Source: Paenibacillus phytorum (GTDB taxonomy: Bacteria > Bacillota > Bacilli > Paenibacillales > NBRC-103111). From it: 64,000 nt of DNA. The position numbers and the translations under genes are program-made. Position 1 is the stretch's first letter. Every line of letters begins with the position of its first letter. This document shows positions 1 to 10,295 of the stretch, in pieces. The notes under the pieces are model-generated. The model worked only from the letters and a program-made list of their open reading frames with translations. It had not been told where the DNA came from and ran no database searches. Location of the stretch: assembly GCF_013141715.1 (NCBI RefSeq), contig NZ_WHOA01000005.1:25473-89472 (forward strand), in the 5' to 3' direction.

Positions 1-671
1 CTGAGCGCCTAGAGGTACCTGTAGTTAATACGTTCTCTGGCTGTCCTGGCGACCATGAGGATGCGAAGTATCCGAACTGGCCGGTAGCGCCTTGGCCGAA
101 TGATTTCCAAGAGATTCTGGACTGGCAGTGGGGGAACAAAATTATTCCTTACTGGACAGAGACAGGCAAGTACGCTTCCGACCGTAATATTAAAATTGGT
201 CTGGAACTGCACGGTGGTTTCTCCGTACATACGCCAGCTACCCTCCTTCGTCTTCGTGAAGCAGCAGGCGATGCGATCGGAGCAAATCTTGACCCGAGTC
301 ATATGTGGTGGCAAGGTATCGATCCTGTTCAAGCTGTGCAAATTCTTGGCCGTGCCGGAGCGATTCACCATTTCCACGCTAAAGATACATCGGTCGATGT
401 TAACAATGTGAACCGCTATGGTGTTACTGACATGCAATCCTATGCTAACATGCTTGACCGCGCTTGGCAGTTCCGTTCCGTTGGTTATGGTCACGATATG
501 AAAGTTTGGGCTGACATCATTAGCGCTCTGCGCCTTGTTGGTTATGACTATGTCGTGAGCATCGAGCACGAAGACGGTTTGATGTCCGTAGAAGAAGGAT
601 TCTCTAAAGCGGTGCAAAATCTCCAACAAGTGCTCATCAAGGAACCTCTTGGTGAAATGTGGTGGGTATAA
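1..671 (+). CDS. Sugar phosphate isomerase/epimerase, C-terminal part (cut by window start)
   Basis: The reading frame is open from base 3 to the TAA at 669-671, so this is the C-terminal ~220 residues of a gene that begins outside the window. The visible part looks like the TIM-barrel sugar isomerase/epimerase (xylose isomerase-like, AP endonuclease family 2) fold. GLELHGG, NLDPSHMWW, HFHAKDT and SIEHEDG carry Glu, Asp/His, His and Glu residues in the order and spacing of the divalent-metal ligands of this family. Such enzymes usually act on inositol-derived or other sugars in the cytoplasm. The exact substrate cannot be told from this part alone. The gene ends ahead of a strong hairpin terminator. 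Confidence 0.85.
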   Translation, partial: ERLEVPVVNTFSGCPGDHEDAKYPNWPVAPWPNDFQEILDWQWGNKIIPYWTETGKYASDRNIKIGLELHGGFSVHTPATLLRLREAAGDAIGANLDPSHMWWQGIDPVQAVQILGRAGAIHHFHAKDTSVDVNNVNRYGVTDMQSYANMLDRAWQFRSVGYGHDMKVWADIISALRLVGYDYVVSIEHEDGLMSVEEGFSKAVQNLQQVLIKEPLGEMWWV

Positions 672-751
672 GCATTCGCTCAAGGATAAACGACTCCGTC
701 GTCCTTCTGGGACGAGCGCGTTTGTCAAGGTAGATGCGAAGCAAAAGTATA

Positions 752-769
752 AAACTTATACTTTCTTAT
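752..769 (+). repeat. Copy A of an 18-base repeat shared with the motB 3' region
   Basis: The 18 bases at 752-769 recur exactly at 8817-8834. Here they form the right arm of a small palindrome (AAAGTATAA / TTATACTTT). In both places the repeat lies a short distance 3' of a plus-strand gene, and a GAGCG..CGCGTTT-like string precedes it. Confidence 0.5.
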
Positions 770-787
770 CTACTTAAATAAAACAAA

Positions 788-836
788 AAAGCCCACAGGC
801 ACCGTTGATCTTACGATCTTGGTCCTGTGGGCTTTT
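788..836. terminator. Intrinsic terminator, probably bidirectional
   Basis: GCCCACAGG at 791-799 pairs perfectly with CCTGTGGGC at 824-832. A-tracts on the left and T-tracts on the right mean it can serve both the plus-strand isomerase gene and the minus-strand small membrane protein gene that converges on it. Confidence 0.85.
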
Positions 837-854
837 ATCTTGTTTTGCTCGGAA

Positions 855-1055
855 TTACCAGCCTCTGATCATAACGACATCCATGAAGGCGAATACGAAC
901 AAGGCAACCCCCGCAAACCCTAAGGCAAACAAATTTCTTCTAGGGTTGATCAGCTCTCTGATGAAACCAATGGCGATGACCACCGTGAAGATCAAAACAT
1001 AAATATCAAAGCTTGTATACGTACTTGTTGTTGCTGCTGCTTCCGCTAATAACAT
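855..1055 (-). CDS. Small two-TM membrane protein (DUF2759-like)
   Basis: A 66-residue protein with two hydrophobic segments (about residues 17-33 and 44-62) separated by a short basic stretch (RELINPRRN). An AAGGAGG ribosome binding site lies about 7 bases before the ATG, and the gene ends at the shared terminator, so it looks genuinely expressed. The RRNLFALGFAGVALFVFAF segment resembles small Bacillota proteins annotated DUF2759, but that assignment is from memory of the pattern and is weak. The function is unknown. It is a single-gene unit converging on the sugar isomerase gene. Confidence 0.65.
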   Translation of the reverse strand: MLLAEAAATTSTYTSFDIYVLIFTVVIAIGFIRELINPRRNLFALGFAGVALFVFAFMDVVMIRGW

Positions 1056-1445
1056 GGTGAAACCTCCTTATAGTAACTCGGTGCAAGGCACACGTCCTGC
1101 TATTTTAATTCTATGTTAGCTTGATTGGGCACTAGATGCAAGTGATTACACTGATGTGTAACAAGTTTGTCACCTTTTGCATGACTTGACCACACTTGAC
1201 CACATCACAAGGCCGTGAATTGATGGGTTCATCGGAAGCCGTACATCAAATCAATGATTGCTTCTTGATGAATCGGGATTTCTCAAACCTGCCTTGTAAG
1301 TATAAAATGTCCATCTTTTCGAGTATTTATAACTCTGGGCATGCTAAAATTCAATGCTTACCTTTACACACAAGCTACAAAAAAATAAACCCGAAATCCC
1401 TATCAGGGACTCTACGGGTTCTATGATTTCATAGATTTGCACTTC
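1056..1445. other. Intergenic stretch without a supported gene
   Basis: This stretch holds the leader of the minus-strand small membrane protein gene, a tandem direct repeat of CTTGACCACA near 1183-1203, and the terminator at 1380-1420. The plus-strand open frame from 1196 has no ribosome binding site and runs through the terminator, so I do not call it a gene. Confidence 0.6.
1380..1420 (-). terminator. Intrinsic terminator of the 52-residue ORF
   Basis: On the minus strand AACCCG and CGGGTT (1415-1420 and 1388-1393) close a hairpin with an inner TCCCT/AGGGA stem. A T-rich tail follows. It lies just downstream of the small ORF ending at 1446. Confidence 0.7.
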
Positions 1446-1604
1446 TTAAACGACTAGTCCGTACAGGGAGTCGAATTCTTTATGCTCCTCAATGTATGCG
1501 TTTTGTAGTTTTTCTGCTAATTCTTTTTCCTGCCAAGCTAAGAATCGAAAAGGATCAATACCTAAAGCAGAAACAATCTCTTGTAACTCTAACGTCGGTT
1601 TCAT
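1446..1604 (-). CDS. Small hypothetical protein, 52 residues
   Basis: An ATG at 1604 is preceded by GGAGG with a 7-base gap, and the frame runs 52 codons to a TAA followed by a hairpin terminator, which together support a real small gene. The protein starts MKPTLELQEIVSALGID, is mostly predicted helical and acidic (stretch EKELAEKLQNAYIEEHKEF), and has no signal peptide or membrane segment. I do not recognise a family. A short dimerising or anti-repressor-like helical protein would fit the composition, but that is a guess. The 200 bases upstream (1605-1804) hold only its leader and the uvrA terminator. Confidence 0.6.
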   Translation of the reverse strand: MKPTLELQEIVSALGIDPFRFLAWQEKELAEKLQNAYIEEHKEFDSLYGLVV

Positions 1605-1810
1605 AACAAGCCTCCATAAAGTAGATAGATTAAACTGCTTATATCCTCGATCATGGATAGTTAGTAAGAGGGATATTTGTCGTATGCAACTTATAACCTA
1701 ATTATAGGTCTATTCTCCCTCATTGTGATAGAGGGTTAAATTGTCGAAGCTTGTATCATTCAATTAAGTCTTAACAAAATTCAAGGAATGTTCGTCGGAA
1801 TTGTGACAAA

Positions 1811-1862
1811 AAAACAAAATAAGCTTGGCGTCACGATCTCTTGTATCGTGGGCCAAGCTTAT
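1811..1862 (-). terminator. Terminator of the uvrBA operon
   Basis: AATAAGCTTGG / CCAAGCTTATT arms enclose a second CACGAT/ATCGTG stem. On the minus strand a T-rich run follows. It lies directly after the uvrA stop codon. Confidence 0.9.
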
Positions 1863-1875
1863 TCGAGTAACTTTA

Positions 1876-4758
1876 CTAGCCGACTGATTCTTCTAGCACT
1901 TCAAGTCGCTTTGCGTAGTTCTCAGAGCGCTCCCGATCCCTTTCGAGGATCGGTTTCAAATACTGGCCGGTGTAGGACCCGGCCACCTTCACGACATCCT
2001 CCGGCGTACCGGCAGCCACGATCAGTCCTCCGCGGGTACCACCCTCGGGACCTAGATCGATGACATGGTCCGCCGTCTTGATCACATCGAGGTTATGCTC
2101 GATGACAAGCACCGTTTCACCGTTCTCGACGAGACGGTGAAGCACCTTCAGCAGACGATCGATATCGTGGATGTGGAGCCCCGTAGTGGGCTCATCCAGG
2201 ATGTAGATCGTCTTGCCTGTGCTGCGGCGGTACAACTCCGCCGCGAGCTTCACACGCTGGGCTTCGCCGCCGGACAGCGTGGTCGCTGGCTGGCCGAGGG
2301 TCATGTAGCCCAGCCCCACATCCAGAAGTGTCGTCAGCTTACGATGAATACGCGGCAAGTTCTTGAAGAACTCGCAGCCGTCCTCAATCGTCATCTCTAA
2401 CACTTCGGAAATGCTCTTGCCTTTGTACTTCACTTCCATCGTCTCGCGGTTGTACCGCTTGCCTTTACAGACTTCACAAGGCACGTACACATCCGGTAAG
2501 AAGTGCATCTCGATCTTGATGATGCCGTCTCCACGACAAGCCTCACAACGGCCGCCCTTCACGTTAAAGCTGAAGCGACCCTTCTTGTAACCGCGAACCT
2601 TGGCTTCGTTCGTATTCGCATAAACATCACGGATATCGTCGAACACACCGGTATACGTCGCTGGATTCGAGCGTGGCGTACGACCAATCGGTGATTGGTC
2701 AATATCGATGACTTTATCAATGTGTTCAAGGCCCACAATTTCCTTGTGCTCACCAGGACGCACCTTAGCTCCGTTTAAATCACGCGACAAGGTTTTGAAC
2801 AAAATCTCGTTAATCAACGTACTTTTGCCTGAACCGGATACCCCAGTTACACAGGTGAATACACCGAGTGGCACTTTCGCCGAGACGTTGCGTAAATTAT
2901 TTTCTTTGGCGCCTTTGACCTCGATCCATTTGCCATTCGGCTTGCGTCGCGCTGCTGGAATAGGAATGAAACGTTTGCCGCTAAGGTATTGTCCTGTAAG
3001 AGAGTTATCGTCTTTCATCAACTCTACAGGCGTACCTTGCGCAATGACTTGTCCGCCATGAATACCGGCACCAGGACCGATATCGATAATGTAATCCGCA
3101 GCCATCATCGTATCTTCATCATGTTCCACGACGATTAATGTGTTACCAAGATCACGCATATGTTCGAGCGTCTGAATCAGACGCGTATTATCTCTCTGAT
3201 GCAGTCCAATGCTGGGCTCATCCAAAATATAAAGGACACCCATCAAACTAGAACCGATCTGAGTAGCCAAGCGTATCCGCTGTGCTTCTCCACCCGATAA
3301 CGTACCTGCAGCACGATGCATCGTTAAGTAATCAAGACCTACGTTGACTAGGAACCCTAGACGAGATCTGATTTCTTTGAGAATCAAATTGGAAATTGTC
3401 AGCTCCCGTTCATTCAAGTCCAACCCTTTGAACCATTCCTCAGCGTCACCAATCGAGAGGGAAGTTGCATGAGCAATGTTTTTGCCATTGATCGTCACTG
3501 CCAACGTTTCGGGCTTCAGACGCTGTCCTTTACACTTCGGACAAGGCTTCGTGCTCATATACGTCTGAATGTGCTCCCTGATCCCCTCAGAGAACGTATC
3601 TTTGAATCGGCGTTCTAAGTTGCGAATAATACCCTCGAAAGGAACTAACGCTTCCTTGCTCGCTCCCATATCATTCTCGTAGCGGAAGCGAATCTTCTCC
3701 CCGCCTGTTCCATAAAGGATAACCTTCATCTGATCACTGTTTATCTCAGATACAGGTACATTGCGCGGAATGGAATAATGTTCACAAACCGCCGCAAGAA
3801 ACTGCGGATAATAGTTGGAAGTGCTGCCGGCCCAAGCTTCGAACGCTCCCTCTTCAATCGTTAGCTTCGCATCAGGAACAAGTAAATCAGGATCAACGAT
3901 CATCTGACTCCCTAGTCCGTCACAGTCGGGACAAGCACCGAATGGACTGTTAAACGAAAACATTCTTGGCGCTAATTCCTCAACACTGAAGCCGCACTCC
4001 GGACAAGCTAAGTTCTGGCTAAAGAGCAACTCTTCTTTGTCAATAATATCAACAATTACCCGGCCATTTGCTAACTTGAGCGCTGTCTCCAGGGAATCTG
4101 CAAGACGAGTTTGAACATCCTCTTTGATCACGATACGGTCAACAACGACCTCAATCGTGTGCTTTTTATTTTTGTCGAGTTCTATCTTCTCAGCAAGATC
4201 GACCGTTTCACCATTGACACGCACCCTAACGAATCCCTGCTTTTGAATATCAGCAAGCAGCTTTGTATGTTCGCCTTTGCGTCCTGAAATAAGGGGAGCT
4301 AGAATCTGGAGCTTCGTTCGTTCAGGATACTCCATAATGCGATCCACCATTTGTTCCACGGTTTGCGATGTAATCTCGATGCCATGGGTCGGACAATGCG
4401 GACGTCCGATTCGAGCATATAGCAAGCGCAAATAGTCGTAAATCTCCGTTACGGTCCCAACCGTGGAACGCGGATTACGGCTTGTTGTCTTCTGATCAAT
4501 GGAAATAGCCGGTGATAGACCTTCAATTGAATCTACATCAGGCTTATCCATTTGCCCTAGAAATTGTCTGGCATAGGCAGATAGAGATTCAACGTATCTG
4601 CGCTGCCCCTCCGCATAAATCGTATCAAAGGCAAGCGACGATTTCCCTGATCCACTTAAGCCTGTGAGAACAACAAACTTATCACGTGGAATCGTGACAT
4701 CGATATTTTTCAGATTATGAGCTCTCGCTCCTTTAATGACGATTTGATCTCTAGACAC
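1876..4758 (-). CDS. uvrA: Excinuclease ABC subunit A
   Basis: UvrA is the damage-scanning ATPase of nucleotide excision repair; with UvrB it finds and verifies bulky DNA lesions. The 960-residue protein has the full family architecture. The first ABC half has Walker [10 protein letters not shown] at about 34-41, a zinc finger starting CPECGF around 250, and signature [12 protein letters not shown] near 490. The second half has Walker [10 protein letters not shown] near 640, a CEACRGDG...CEVCKGKR zinc module, a second LSGGEAQR and DEPTTGLH. The start is a GTG with AGGAGAGGAAGGG upstream. It sits 37 bases after uvrB in the same operon and has its own terminator. Confidence 0.98.
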   Translation of the reverse strand: MSRDQIVIKGARAHNLKNIDVTIPRDKFVVLTGLSGSGKSSLAFDTIYAEGQRRYVESLSAYARQFLGQMDKPDVDSIEGLSPAISIDQKTTSRNPRSTVGTVTEIYDYLRLLYARIGRPHCPTHGIEITSQTVEQMVDRIMEYPERTKLQILAPLISGRKGEHTKLLADIQKQGFVRVRVNGETVDLAEKIELDKNKKHTIEVVVDRIVIKEDVQTRLADSLETALKLANGRVIVDIIDKEELLFSQNLACPECGFSVEELAPRMFSFNSPFGACPDCDGLGSQMIVDPDLLVPDAKLTIEEGAFEAWAGSTSNYYPQFLAAVCEHYSIPRNVPVSEINSDQMKVILYGTGGEKIRFRYENDMGASKEALVPFEGIIRNLERRFKDTFSEGIREHIQTYMSTKPCPKCKGQRLKPETLAVTINGKNIAHATSLSIGDAEEWFKGLDLNERELTISNLILKEIRSRLGFLVNVGLDYLTMHRAAGTLSGGEAQRIRLATQIGSSLMGVLYILDEPSIGLHQRDNTRLIQTLEHMRDLGNTLIVVEHDEDTMMAADYIIDIGPGAGIHGGQVIAQGTPVELMKDDNSLTGQYLSGKRFIPIPAARRKPNGKWIEVKGAKENNLRNVSAKVPLGVFTCVTGVSGSGKSTLINEILFKTLSRDLNGAKVRPGEHKEIVGLEHIDKVIDIDQSPIGRTPRSNPATYTGVFDDIRDVYANTNEAKVRGYKKGRFSFNVKGGRCEACRGDGIIKIEMHFLPDVYVPCEVCKGKRYNRETMEVKYKGKSISEVLEMTIEDGCEFFKNLPRIHRKLTTLLDVGLGYMTLGQPATTLSGGEAQRVKLAAELYRRSTGKTIYILDEPTTGLHIHDIDRLLKVLHRLVENGETVLVIEHNLDVIKTADHVIDLGPEGGTRGGLIVAAGTPEDVVKVAGSYTGQYLKPILERDRERSENYAKRLEVLEESVG

Positions 4759-4795
4759 AGTACCCTTCCTCTCCTATGTGAAGCTGAAGCCCCTT

Positions 4796-6793
4796 CTAGG
4801 CGTCAGCTTTCATTTCCATAATTGCATCACGCAGCTGCGCGGCTCGCTCGAACTGTAGGTTCTTCGCAGCCTCTTTCATCTCGCCTTCCAAACGCTCGAT
4901 CAGCGATGCGCGATCTTTCTTCGACATCTTCGCACCCTTCACGTCAGCCAGATAATCCGCTTTCTGTTCAGCCACTTTCGTAGCTTCAATGACATCGCGA
5001 ATTTTCTTGGCAATCGTTTGCGGTGTGATCCCCAGCTTCTCATTATGCGCTTCTTGAAGACTTCGACGGCGACTCGTCTCATAAATCGCTTTCTGCATGG
5101 AATCTGTTATTTTATCTCCATACATAATCACACGACCGTCTGAGTTTCTCGCTGCACGACCGATGGTTTGAATCAACGATCGTTCCGAGCGTAGGAAGCC
5201 TTCTTTGTCCGCATCGAGAATAGCGACCAGCGAAACCTCAGGTAAATCAAGCCCTTCCCTAAGGAGGTTAATCCCTACGAGAACATGGAAAACACCTAAC
5301 CGCAAATCACGTAAAATCTGCATACGTTCAAATGTTTTGATATCCGAGTGCAAATAGCGCACTTTAATGCCAATTTCCTTAAAATAATCAGTTAAATCTT
5401 CTGACATTTTCTTGGTTAATGTCGTCACGAGCACACGCTCATCTTTACGAATCCGATCATGAATTTCGGCTATTAAATCATCGATTTGCCCCTTGGTTGG
5501 TCTTACTTCAATAATTGGATCCAACAACCCTGTAGGACGAATAATTTGCTGCGTCATTACTGGACAATGTTCCAACTCGTAAGGTCCGGGTGTTGCTGAT
5601 ATATATAAAACTTGACTGACTTTCTCCTCAAACTCCTCGAAGCGTAGAGGACGGTTATCGAGTGCAGAAGGCAAACGGAAACCATGGTCAACCAATACTT
5701 CTTTTCTCGCTCTGTCTCCATTGTACATCGCGCGAATCTGCGGCAAACTCACATGAGATTCATCGACCATGAAGAGCATATCGTCTGGAAAATAATCCAA
5801 AAGCGTATAAGGCGTAGCCCCCCGCTCACGGAAAGTCAGCGGTCCTGAGTAATTCTCAATCCCATTGCAGAAACCCATCTCTTGCATCATTTCCATATCA
5901 TAACGCGTCCGTTGTTCCAGCCTCTGTGCTTCGAGCAGCTTCCCTTGCTCTTTCAGCTCGGCAAGACGATCCTCAAGTTCACGCTCAATATTCACGAGCG
6001 CGCGCTTCATCGTATCTTCGTGCGTCACAAAGTGAGACGCTGGGAAGATAGCGATATGATCGCGCTCGCCGATAATCTCGCCGGTGAGCACATTGATTTC
6101 CGTAATCCGTTCGATTTCGTCACCAAACAACTCAACTCTCACCGCTTGTTCGCCATGCGACGCTGGAAAAATCTCAACGACATCTCCGCGCACGCGAAAA
6201 GTCCCGCGGACAAAATTCAAATCATTCCGCTGATATTGAATATCCACGAGCTTGTGTAAAATCTCATTGCGCGATTTCTCCATACCTACACGTAAAGAAA
6301 GAAGCATATTGCCATATTCAATTGGCGAACCCAAGCCGTAAATACACGACACGCTCGCTACGACAATAACGTCACGGCGTTCAAATAACGAGCTTGTCGC
6401 TGAGTGACGAAGCTTATCAATCTCTTCATTGATGCTGGAATCTTTCTCGATGTAAGTGTCAGAGGAGGCAATGTAGGCTTCTGGTTGGTAGTAATCATAG
6501 TAACTAACGAAATAGGAGACGGCATTATGAGGGAAAAATTCTTTAAATTCACTGCACAACTGTGCGGCTAACGTTTTGTTATGCGCAATAATCAGGGTAG
6601 GACGGTTCAACTTGGCAATGACTTGCGCCGCTGTGAACGTTTTTCCCGTTCCCGTCGCACCTAAGAGCGTCTGATGCTTATTACCTGCTTGTATACTTTG
6701 AACAATTTCCTCAATCGCTTTAGGCTGATCGCCTTGCGGAGAAAAATCGGATACAAGCTCAAACTTCTTGGAGCTAATGACCAGTTCACTCAT
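4796..6793 (-). CDS. uvrB: Excinuclease ABC subunit B
   Basis: UvrB is the helicase-like subunit that loads on damaged DNA from UvrA and then recruits UvrC. The 665 residues show Walker A GATGTGKT near 45, the tyrosine-rich beta-hairpin region ([12 protein letters not shown]) near 95, the MVDESH box, helicase motif VI around RAARNSDGR, and a C-terminal UVR domain after residue 625. I start at the ATG at 6793 because AGGTGA lies just upstream; a TTG one codon earlier is possible. It is the first gene of the uvrB-uvrA operon. A weak LexA-like box (GAAT-GTTT-GTTC) at 6967-6978 could fit SOS control, but it has one mismatch and is distant. Confidence 0.98.
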   Translation of the reverse strand: MSELVISSKKFELVSDFSPQGDQPKAIEEIVQSIQAGNKHQTLLGATGTGKTFTAAQVIAKLNRPTLIIAHNKTLAAQLCSEFKEFFPHNAVSYFVSYYDYYQPEAYIASSDTYIEKDSSINEEIDKLRHSATSSLFERRDVIVVASVSCIYGLGSPIEYGNMLLSLRVGMEKSRNEILHKLVDIQYQRNDLNFVRGTFRVRGDVVEIFPASHGEQAVRVELFGDEIERITEINVLTGEIIGERDHIAIFPASHFVTHEDTMKRALVNIERELEDRLAELKEQGKLLEAQRLEQRTRYDMEMMQEMGFCNGIENYSGPLTFRERGATPYTLLDYFPDDMLFMVDESHVSLPQIRAMYNGDRARKEVLVDHGFRLPSALDNRPLRFEEFEEKVSQVLYISATPGPYELEHCPVMTQQIIRPTGLLDPIIEVRPTKGQIDDLIAEIHDRIRKDERVLVTTLTKKMSEDLTDYFKEIGIKVRYLHSDIKTFERMQILRDLRLGVFHVLVGINLLREGLDLPEVSLVAILDADKEGFLRSERSLIQTIGRAARNSDGRVIMYGDKITDSMQKAIYETSRRRSLQEAHNEKLGITPQTIAKKIRDVIEATKVAEQKADYLADVKGAKMSKKDRASLIERLEGEMKEAAKNLQFERAAQLRDAIMEMKADA

Positions 6794-7129
6794 CAATAAT
6801 CACCTACACTTATAGTGGTTGTTTAAAAAGTTCACTTTTAGAACCTATTTTATCGAAATAAATCGAACTTTTATCCTATTAACTTTCCTTATGCTATTTC
6901 CGATATAGAAGTTTATGGAACTTATTCGCACAAATATGAAGGAATCTCTAAAATCATCCATCATAAGAATGTTTGTTCTGGTTTTTCCATTATACCCTTT
7001 TTGAATCATGGATGCAAACGGCAATATCTGTTACGGCCTGTATAAATTTTATGGAGAACGGCTCCAACGAATTTATCTGGTTGCTTTATGGTTCCTATTC
7101 TTTTTATGCTAATTAGGAGTGGTACAGTC
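6794..7129. other. Divergent intergenic region between uvrB and motA
   Basis: This A+T-rich region must hold the uvrB promoter (minus) and the motA promoter (plus). I see one LexA-like site with one mismatch at 6967-6978. I do not see a convincing sigma-D promoter for motA. No ORF here has a ribosome binding site. Confidence 0.5.
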
Positions 7130-7924
7130 ATGGATTTGACAACAGTTTTAGGATTAGTATTGGGTCTTGTTGGTTTAGTCGGCGGGTATATGTGGGATGG
7201 CGGTCATATTAGTTCATTGATCATCCCGAGTGCCATGCTAATCGTTTTCGGCGGAACCTTTGGTGCAGTGGCCATCAGCTTCCCGCTTTCTATTTTAGCC
7301 AAAATCCCTAAAGCTCTAGGCATTGCCTTCAAGGAAGTAAAAAGAGATCCGGGGGCAACGATTGATGAACTGGTGGATATGGCTACGATCGCTCGTCGAG
7401 AAGGAGTACTAGCCCTTGAGCAACGCGCACAGGAGCATACAAATCCTTTCCTTAAAGATGGCTTGCTTATGGTGGTGGATGGAACTGATCCCGAGCTGAC
7501 CAGACAAATTCTAGAGCTTGAGATGGACGCTATTGAGCACCAGGTTAACAATATGTCAAAGGTGTTCGAGGCCGGAGGCGGATATGCACCAACCATGGGA
7601 ATTATCGGTACCGTTATGGGGCTCATTCACGTTCTCGGCAATCTCGACGACCCCTCCAGTCTCGGACCTGCTATTGCTGTTGCTTTCACAGCTACCTTAT
7701 ACGGTGTTATGAGCGCCAACTTGGTCTATCTTCCGATTGCTAATAAAATTAAGGTTCGCGGCAAAGAAATGGTTTCCGAAATGGAACTGATGTTAGAAGG
7801 AATTCTTGCCCTTCAAGCCGGTGAGAATCCACAATTAATTAAGAAAAAACTGAATTCCTTCCTCCACGATAAACCAACGAAGAAAGTCGTAGAGGAGGAT
7901 GTCGATAATGGCACGGAGAGGTAA
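7130..7924 (+). CDS. motA: Flagellar motor stator protein MotA
   Basis: MotA and MotB form the proton-driven stator that turns the flagellar rotor. The 264-residue protein has four membrane segments: two at the N-terminus (LTTVLGLVLGLVGLVGG and the segment after GGHISSL) and two after residue 150. The conserved APTMGIIGTVMGL and FTATLYGV blocks are present, with a large cytoplasmic loop between. I chose the ATG at 7130 because AGGAG lies 10 bases upstream; the longer frame from 7088 has no ribosome binding site. The 3' end overlaps motB by 17 bases, suggesting coupled translation. Confidence 0.95.
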   Translation: MDLTTVLGLVLGLVGLVGGYMWDGGHISSLIIPSAMLIVFGGTFGAVAISFPLSILAKIPKALGIAFKEVKRDPGATIDELVDMATIARREGVLALEQRAQEHTNPFLKDGLLMVVDGTDPELTRQILELEMDAIEHQVNNMSKVFEAGGGYAPTMGIIGTVMGLIHVLGNLDDPSSLGPAIAVAFTATLYGVMSANLVYLPIANKIKVRGKEMVSEMELMLEGILALQAGENPQLIKKKLNSFLHDKPTKKVVEEDVDNGTER

Positions 7925-8723
7925 GAAGCACGAGGAACATGTCAATCATGAGAGATGGCTCATTACTTACGCTGATTTAATCACCCTTCTGCTCGTTTTC
8001 TTCATTATTATGTATGCAATGAGTAAAGTCGATGTTCAAAAGTATTCCGTTCTTGCCCAAGCCTTAAACATGCAATTCCAGAAAGCCGACTCGGTTTTGG
8101 ATAAAGGCTTTGGCGTAAGTGGTCAAATGACCCCTAAGCAAGGCGATGCCCAGACACCTCAGAACCAGAATCAGAGCCAAGATAACAATAAAGAAGTGAA
8201 AGATAAAACAAAGCCTGAAGAAAATGAAAAAGAGAAGCGCGAAAAGGAACTTCAAGATCTTTTAAAACAAGTCCAAGCTTATATCAAGGATCAAAATCTG
8301 GAGGCACAAGTGTCCGCTAGCGATACAGAACGCGGTGTGGCTATCACCCTTAATGACTTATTCCTATTCGACCTAGGAAAAGCGGATCTGAAAGCGGCCT
8401 CCTTTCCTATTCTACAGAAGCTTGCTTCACTCATCCCTACGCTGAACAGCAAGGTGAGCATTGAAGGTCATACCGACAACTTGCCGCTAGCTACAGGCAA
8501 TCCTTTCAAAGATAACTGGGGATTATCATTCGCCCGTTCCCTTTCGGTGCTTCGCTATTTTAGTGATACGGCCAAATTGGATAATAATAAATTTATTGCT
8601 ACCGCTTATGCCGATACGATGCCAAAAGTAGCCAACACCAGCGATGAGAACCGCAGCAAAAATCGCCGCGTCGAAATCATTGTACTGCGTGATGGGCTTT
8701 CTCCAACAACAACTGTTAAATGA
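7908..8723 (+). CDS. motB: Flagellar motor stator protein MotB
   Basis: MotB anchors the stator to peptidoglycan and carries the proton-binding aspartate, here D23 in the TYADLITLLLVFF segment of the single N-terminal membrane helix. A charged Gln/Lys/Glu-rich linker (about 75-120) leads to an OmpA-like peptidoglycan-binding domain with IEGHTDN and NWGLSFARS. The ATG at 7908 is preferred because GGAGG lies 9 bases before it; the ATG at 7899 abuts the same site. Length is 271 residues, typical for Bacillota MotB. It is translated with motA and ends before a terminator shared with the converging minJ-like gene. Confidence 0.95.
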   Translation: MARRGKKHEEHVNHERWLITYADLITLLLVFFIIMYAMSKVDVQKYSVLAQALNMQFQKADSVLDKGFGVSGQMTPKQGDAQTPQNQNQSQDNNKEVKDKTKPEENEKEKREKELQDLLKQVQAYIKDQNLEAQVSASDTERGVAITLNDLFLFDLGKADLKAASFPILQKLASLIPTLNSKVSIEGHTDNLPLATGNPFKDNWGLSFARSLSVLRYFSDTAKLDNNKFIATAYADTMPKVANTSDENRSKNRRVEIIVLRDGLSPTTTVK

Positions 8724-8785
8724 GAAAACCTCTATCGATGCATTTCGAAGATGAGCGACCGCGTTTAAATGTAGGTTTTATCGCC

Positions 8786-8834
8786 AATAAGAAAGTCAAG
8801 TTTCTCTGTTAGAAATAAACTTATACTTTCTTAT
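8786..8834 (+). repeat. Copy B of the 18-base repeat, inside a long hairpin
   Basis: The 18 bases at 8817-8834 are identical to 752-769. Here they pair with ATAAGAAAGT-C-AAGTTT upstream (from about 8788), giving a stem of about 16 bp with one small bulge. It lies between the motB stop and the terminator at 8844. Confidence 0.5.
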
Positions 8835-8843
8835 GTGGTAAGC

Positions 8844-8885
8844 AAAGACCCTTCCTCTTTCAAACAAGAGGATAGGGTCTTTTTT
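8844..8885. terminator. Bidirectional terminator between motB and the minJ-like gene
   Basis: AAAGACCCT and AGGGTCTTT arms with an inner CTCTT/AAGAG stem are flanked by A and T tracts, suiting both convergent genes. Confidence 0.85.
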
Positions 8886-8888
8886 ATA

Positions 8889-10172
8889 TCACATAGATTT
8901 CGTCGAATCATTGGATAACAAGCCGGTCAGTTTACTTCGCAAATAGGAAAACAGATGCAGGGGTCTTTGCTCTAGGAAGTACAGTGCATCCTGATCCGGA
9001 GCTAAAATAATACCTAATTGATGATGATCGCCAGAGTAAATCGCTCGCTGTAAGAAGCGTACCTCACCTTGCTCATTCAGCACTTCCAGCCTGCAGAAAG
9101 CGGAATTCAACCGCATGGCAACGTGCAGATCGGTTTTAGTCTTGATTTTGTGACCGTTCACCTTGTGAATGAGTTCGCCAGTTTGAATACCTAGCTCGTG
9201 GGCAGGACTGTTTGGCACTACTGACAACACCATAAGACCTTGCTGTGAGTGAACGTAGAACGGCACCAGCTTATCTTCAACCCATTGGTTATACCGAATC
9301 AATCCTTCATGTAAAGCAATGCTTAATACGGCCCCTAAAAGCAGAATCGGCGACCAGAAATGAGCGGCAATCGCTGTAACTAATAGGATGATGCCATATA
9401 AGTAGAGCAAGCTTGCACTGAATCGGGCTTGTTTGCGGGGAAGCTTCGATATCGTCAGCTCCGTAAAGCCAATCATTGCCGGGAAGGCAAGAAGTGTCCA
9501 TCCTGATACGAGGTTCGAACCGAACAGCGTTTCCCACGGAAGACCTTGTATACTTCCCCCTGTCATAGGAACGAGCAAGAATAAAGGGACAGGCCAGAAG
9601 CCTTGCAACTGTTGCCCGCCGATAATTTGCCCTCGTCTTCCTTCTAGGAACAGCGGTGTTGCCATGCGTGCCCCTTGAAAACCGACGAGCGTCCCTTCTA
9701 GAAGATGAAGTACTGCGACAATGACCAGCAAGGAAGGAATATCCGCGCCAACTACAATGTTCAGAACCGGTACCGCCTCCTGGAGACTGGCTGCATTCGG
9801 TATCCACGAAAGAATCACTTGCGCGATTCCCAAAATACCTACCGCATAAGCCAAACACAAGAATCTAACACGCATCATAACTAGGATAATCGATAGGACC
9901 CATAACAGAATTACCGTGTTCGCTTCAATATTAACACCTACGAAGAGCATAAGTACGGAGGCACTGATACCGCCTAGCCAACCCCAGAGTACGGTTCGCC
10001 ATGTCTCATTCAATAAAGAATGCAAGCGCGTGTGAAACAGTTTACGTTCCATCTGAATCTGCTTCCGATAATGAAGCACGATAAATAGAATACCTATATA
10101 GTAAAAAGGATTCGCAAACAACTGCCCTACAGCCTGCAGCAGTCTGTCCAAGAGTTGAATCAATACATCCAT
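8889..10172 (-). CDS. minJ: MinJ-like polytopic membrane protein with PDZ domain
   Basis: The 427-residue protein has about eight membrane segments followed by a C-terminal PDZ domain (HSQQGLMVLSVVPNSPAHELGI, then GELIHKVNGHKI). The N-terminal block, with a short membrane helix and then YRKQIQMERKLFHTRLHSL, matches my recollection of B. subtilis MinJ (YvjD), which bridges DivIVA to MinCD and places the division septum. Gene order supports this: in B. subtilis minJ lies between uvrBA and ctpB/ftsEX as here. ATG with AAGGAG 11 bases upstream. It follows ctpA after a hairpin (10196-10230), so it may be expressed partly by read-through. A more general PDZ membrane protein is the alternative. Confidence 0.75.
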   Translation of the reverse strand: MDVLIQLLDRLLQAVGQLFANPFYYIGILFIVLHYRKQIQMERKLFHTRLHSLLNETWRTVLWGWLGGISASVLMLFVGVNIEANTVILLWVLSIILVMMRVRFLCLAYAVGILGIAQVILSWIPNAASLQEAVPVLNIVVGADIPSLLVIVAVLHLLEGTLVGFQGARMATPLFLEGRRGQIIGGQQLQGFWPVPLFLLVPMTGGSIQGLPWETLFGSNLVSGWTLLAFPAMIGFTELTISKLPRKQARFSASLLYLYGIILLVTAIAAHFWSPILLLGAVLSIALHEGLIRYNQWVEDKLVPFYVHSQQGLMVLSVVPNSPAHELGIQTGELIHKVNGHKIKTKTDLHVAMRLNSAFCRLEVLNEQGEVRFLQRAIYSGDHHQLGIILAPDQDALYFLEQRPLHLFSYLRSKLTGLLSNDSTKSM

Positions 10173-10195
10173 ACGAATCTGGGCTCCTTGATGAA

Positions 10196-10230
10196 AAAGA
10201 AATAGGAAGGCAGCCGTAGCAACCTTCCTA
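10196..10230 (-). terminator. Hairpin between ctpA and the minJ-like gene
   Basis: AGGAAGG and CCTTCCT arms flank a 12-base loop, followed on the minus strand by a T-rich stretch. It lies inside the ctpA-minJ interval and may act as a partial terminator. Confidence 0.6.
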
Positions 10231-10295
10231 CACTAATTCGACTATTAGAGCTTATCTCCTGCCCATCTCGACGAATTTCCAATATCTGATCCTTA

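Noticed and set aside
6967..6978. LexA (SOS) box for uvrBA
   Set aside because: GAAT-GTTT-GTTC has one mismatch and lies about 170 bases from the uvrB start without a clear promoter next to it, so it is mentioned but not called as a site.
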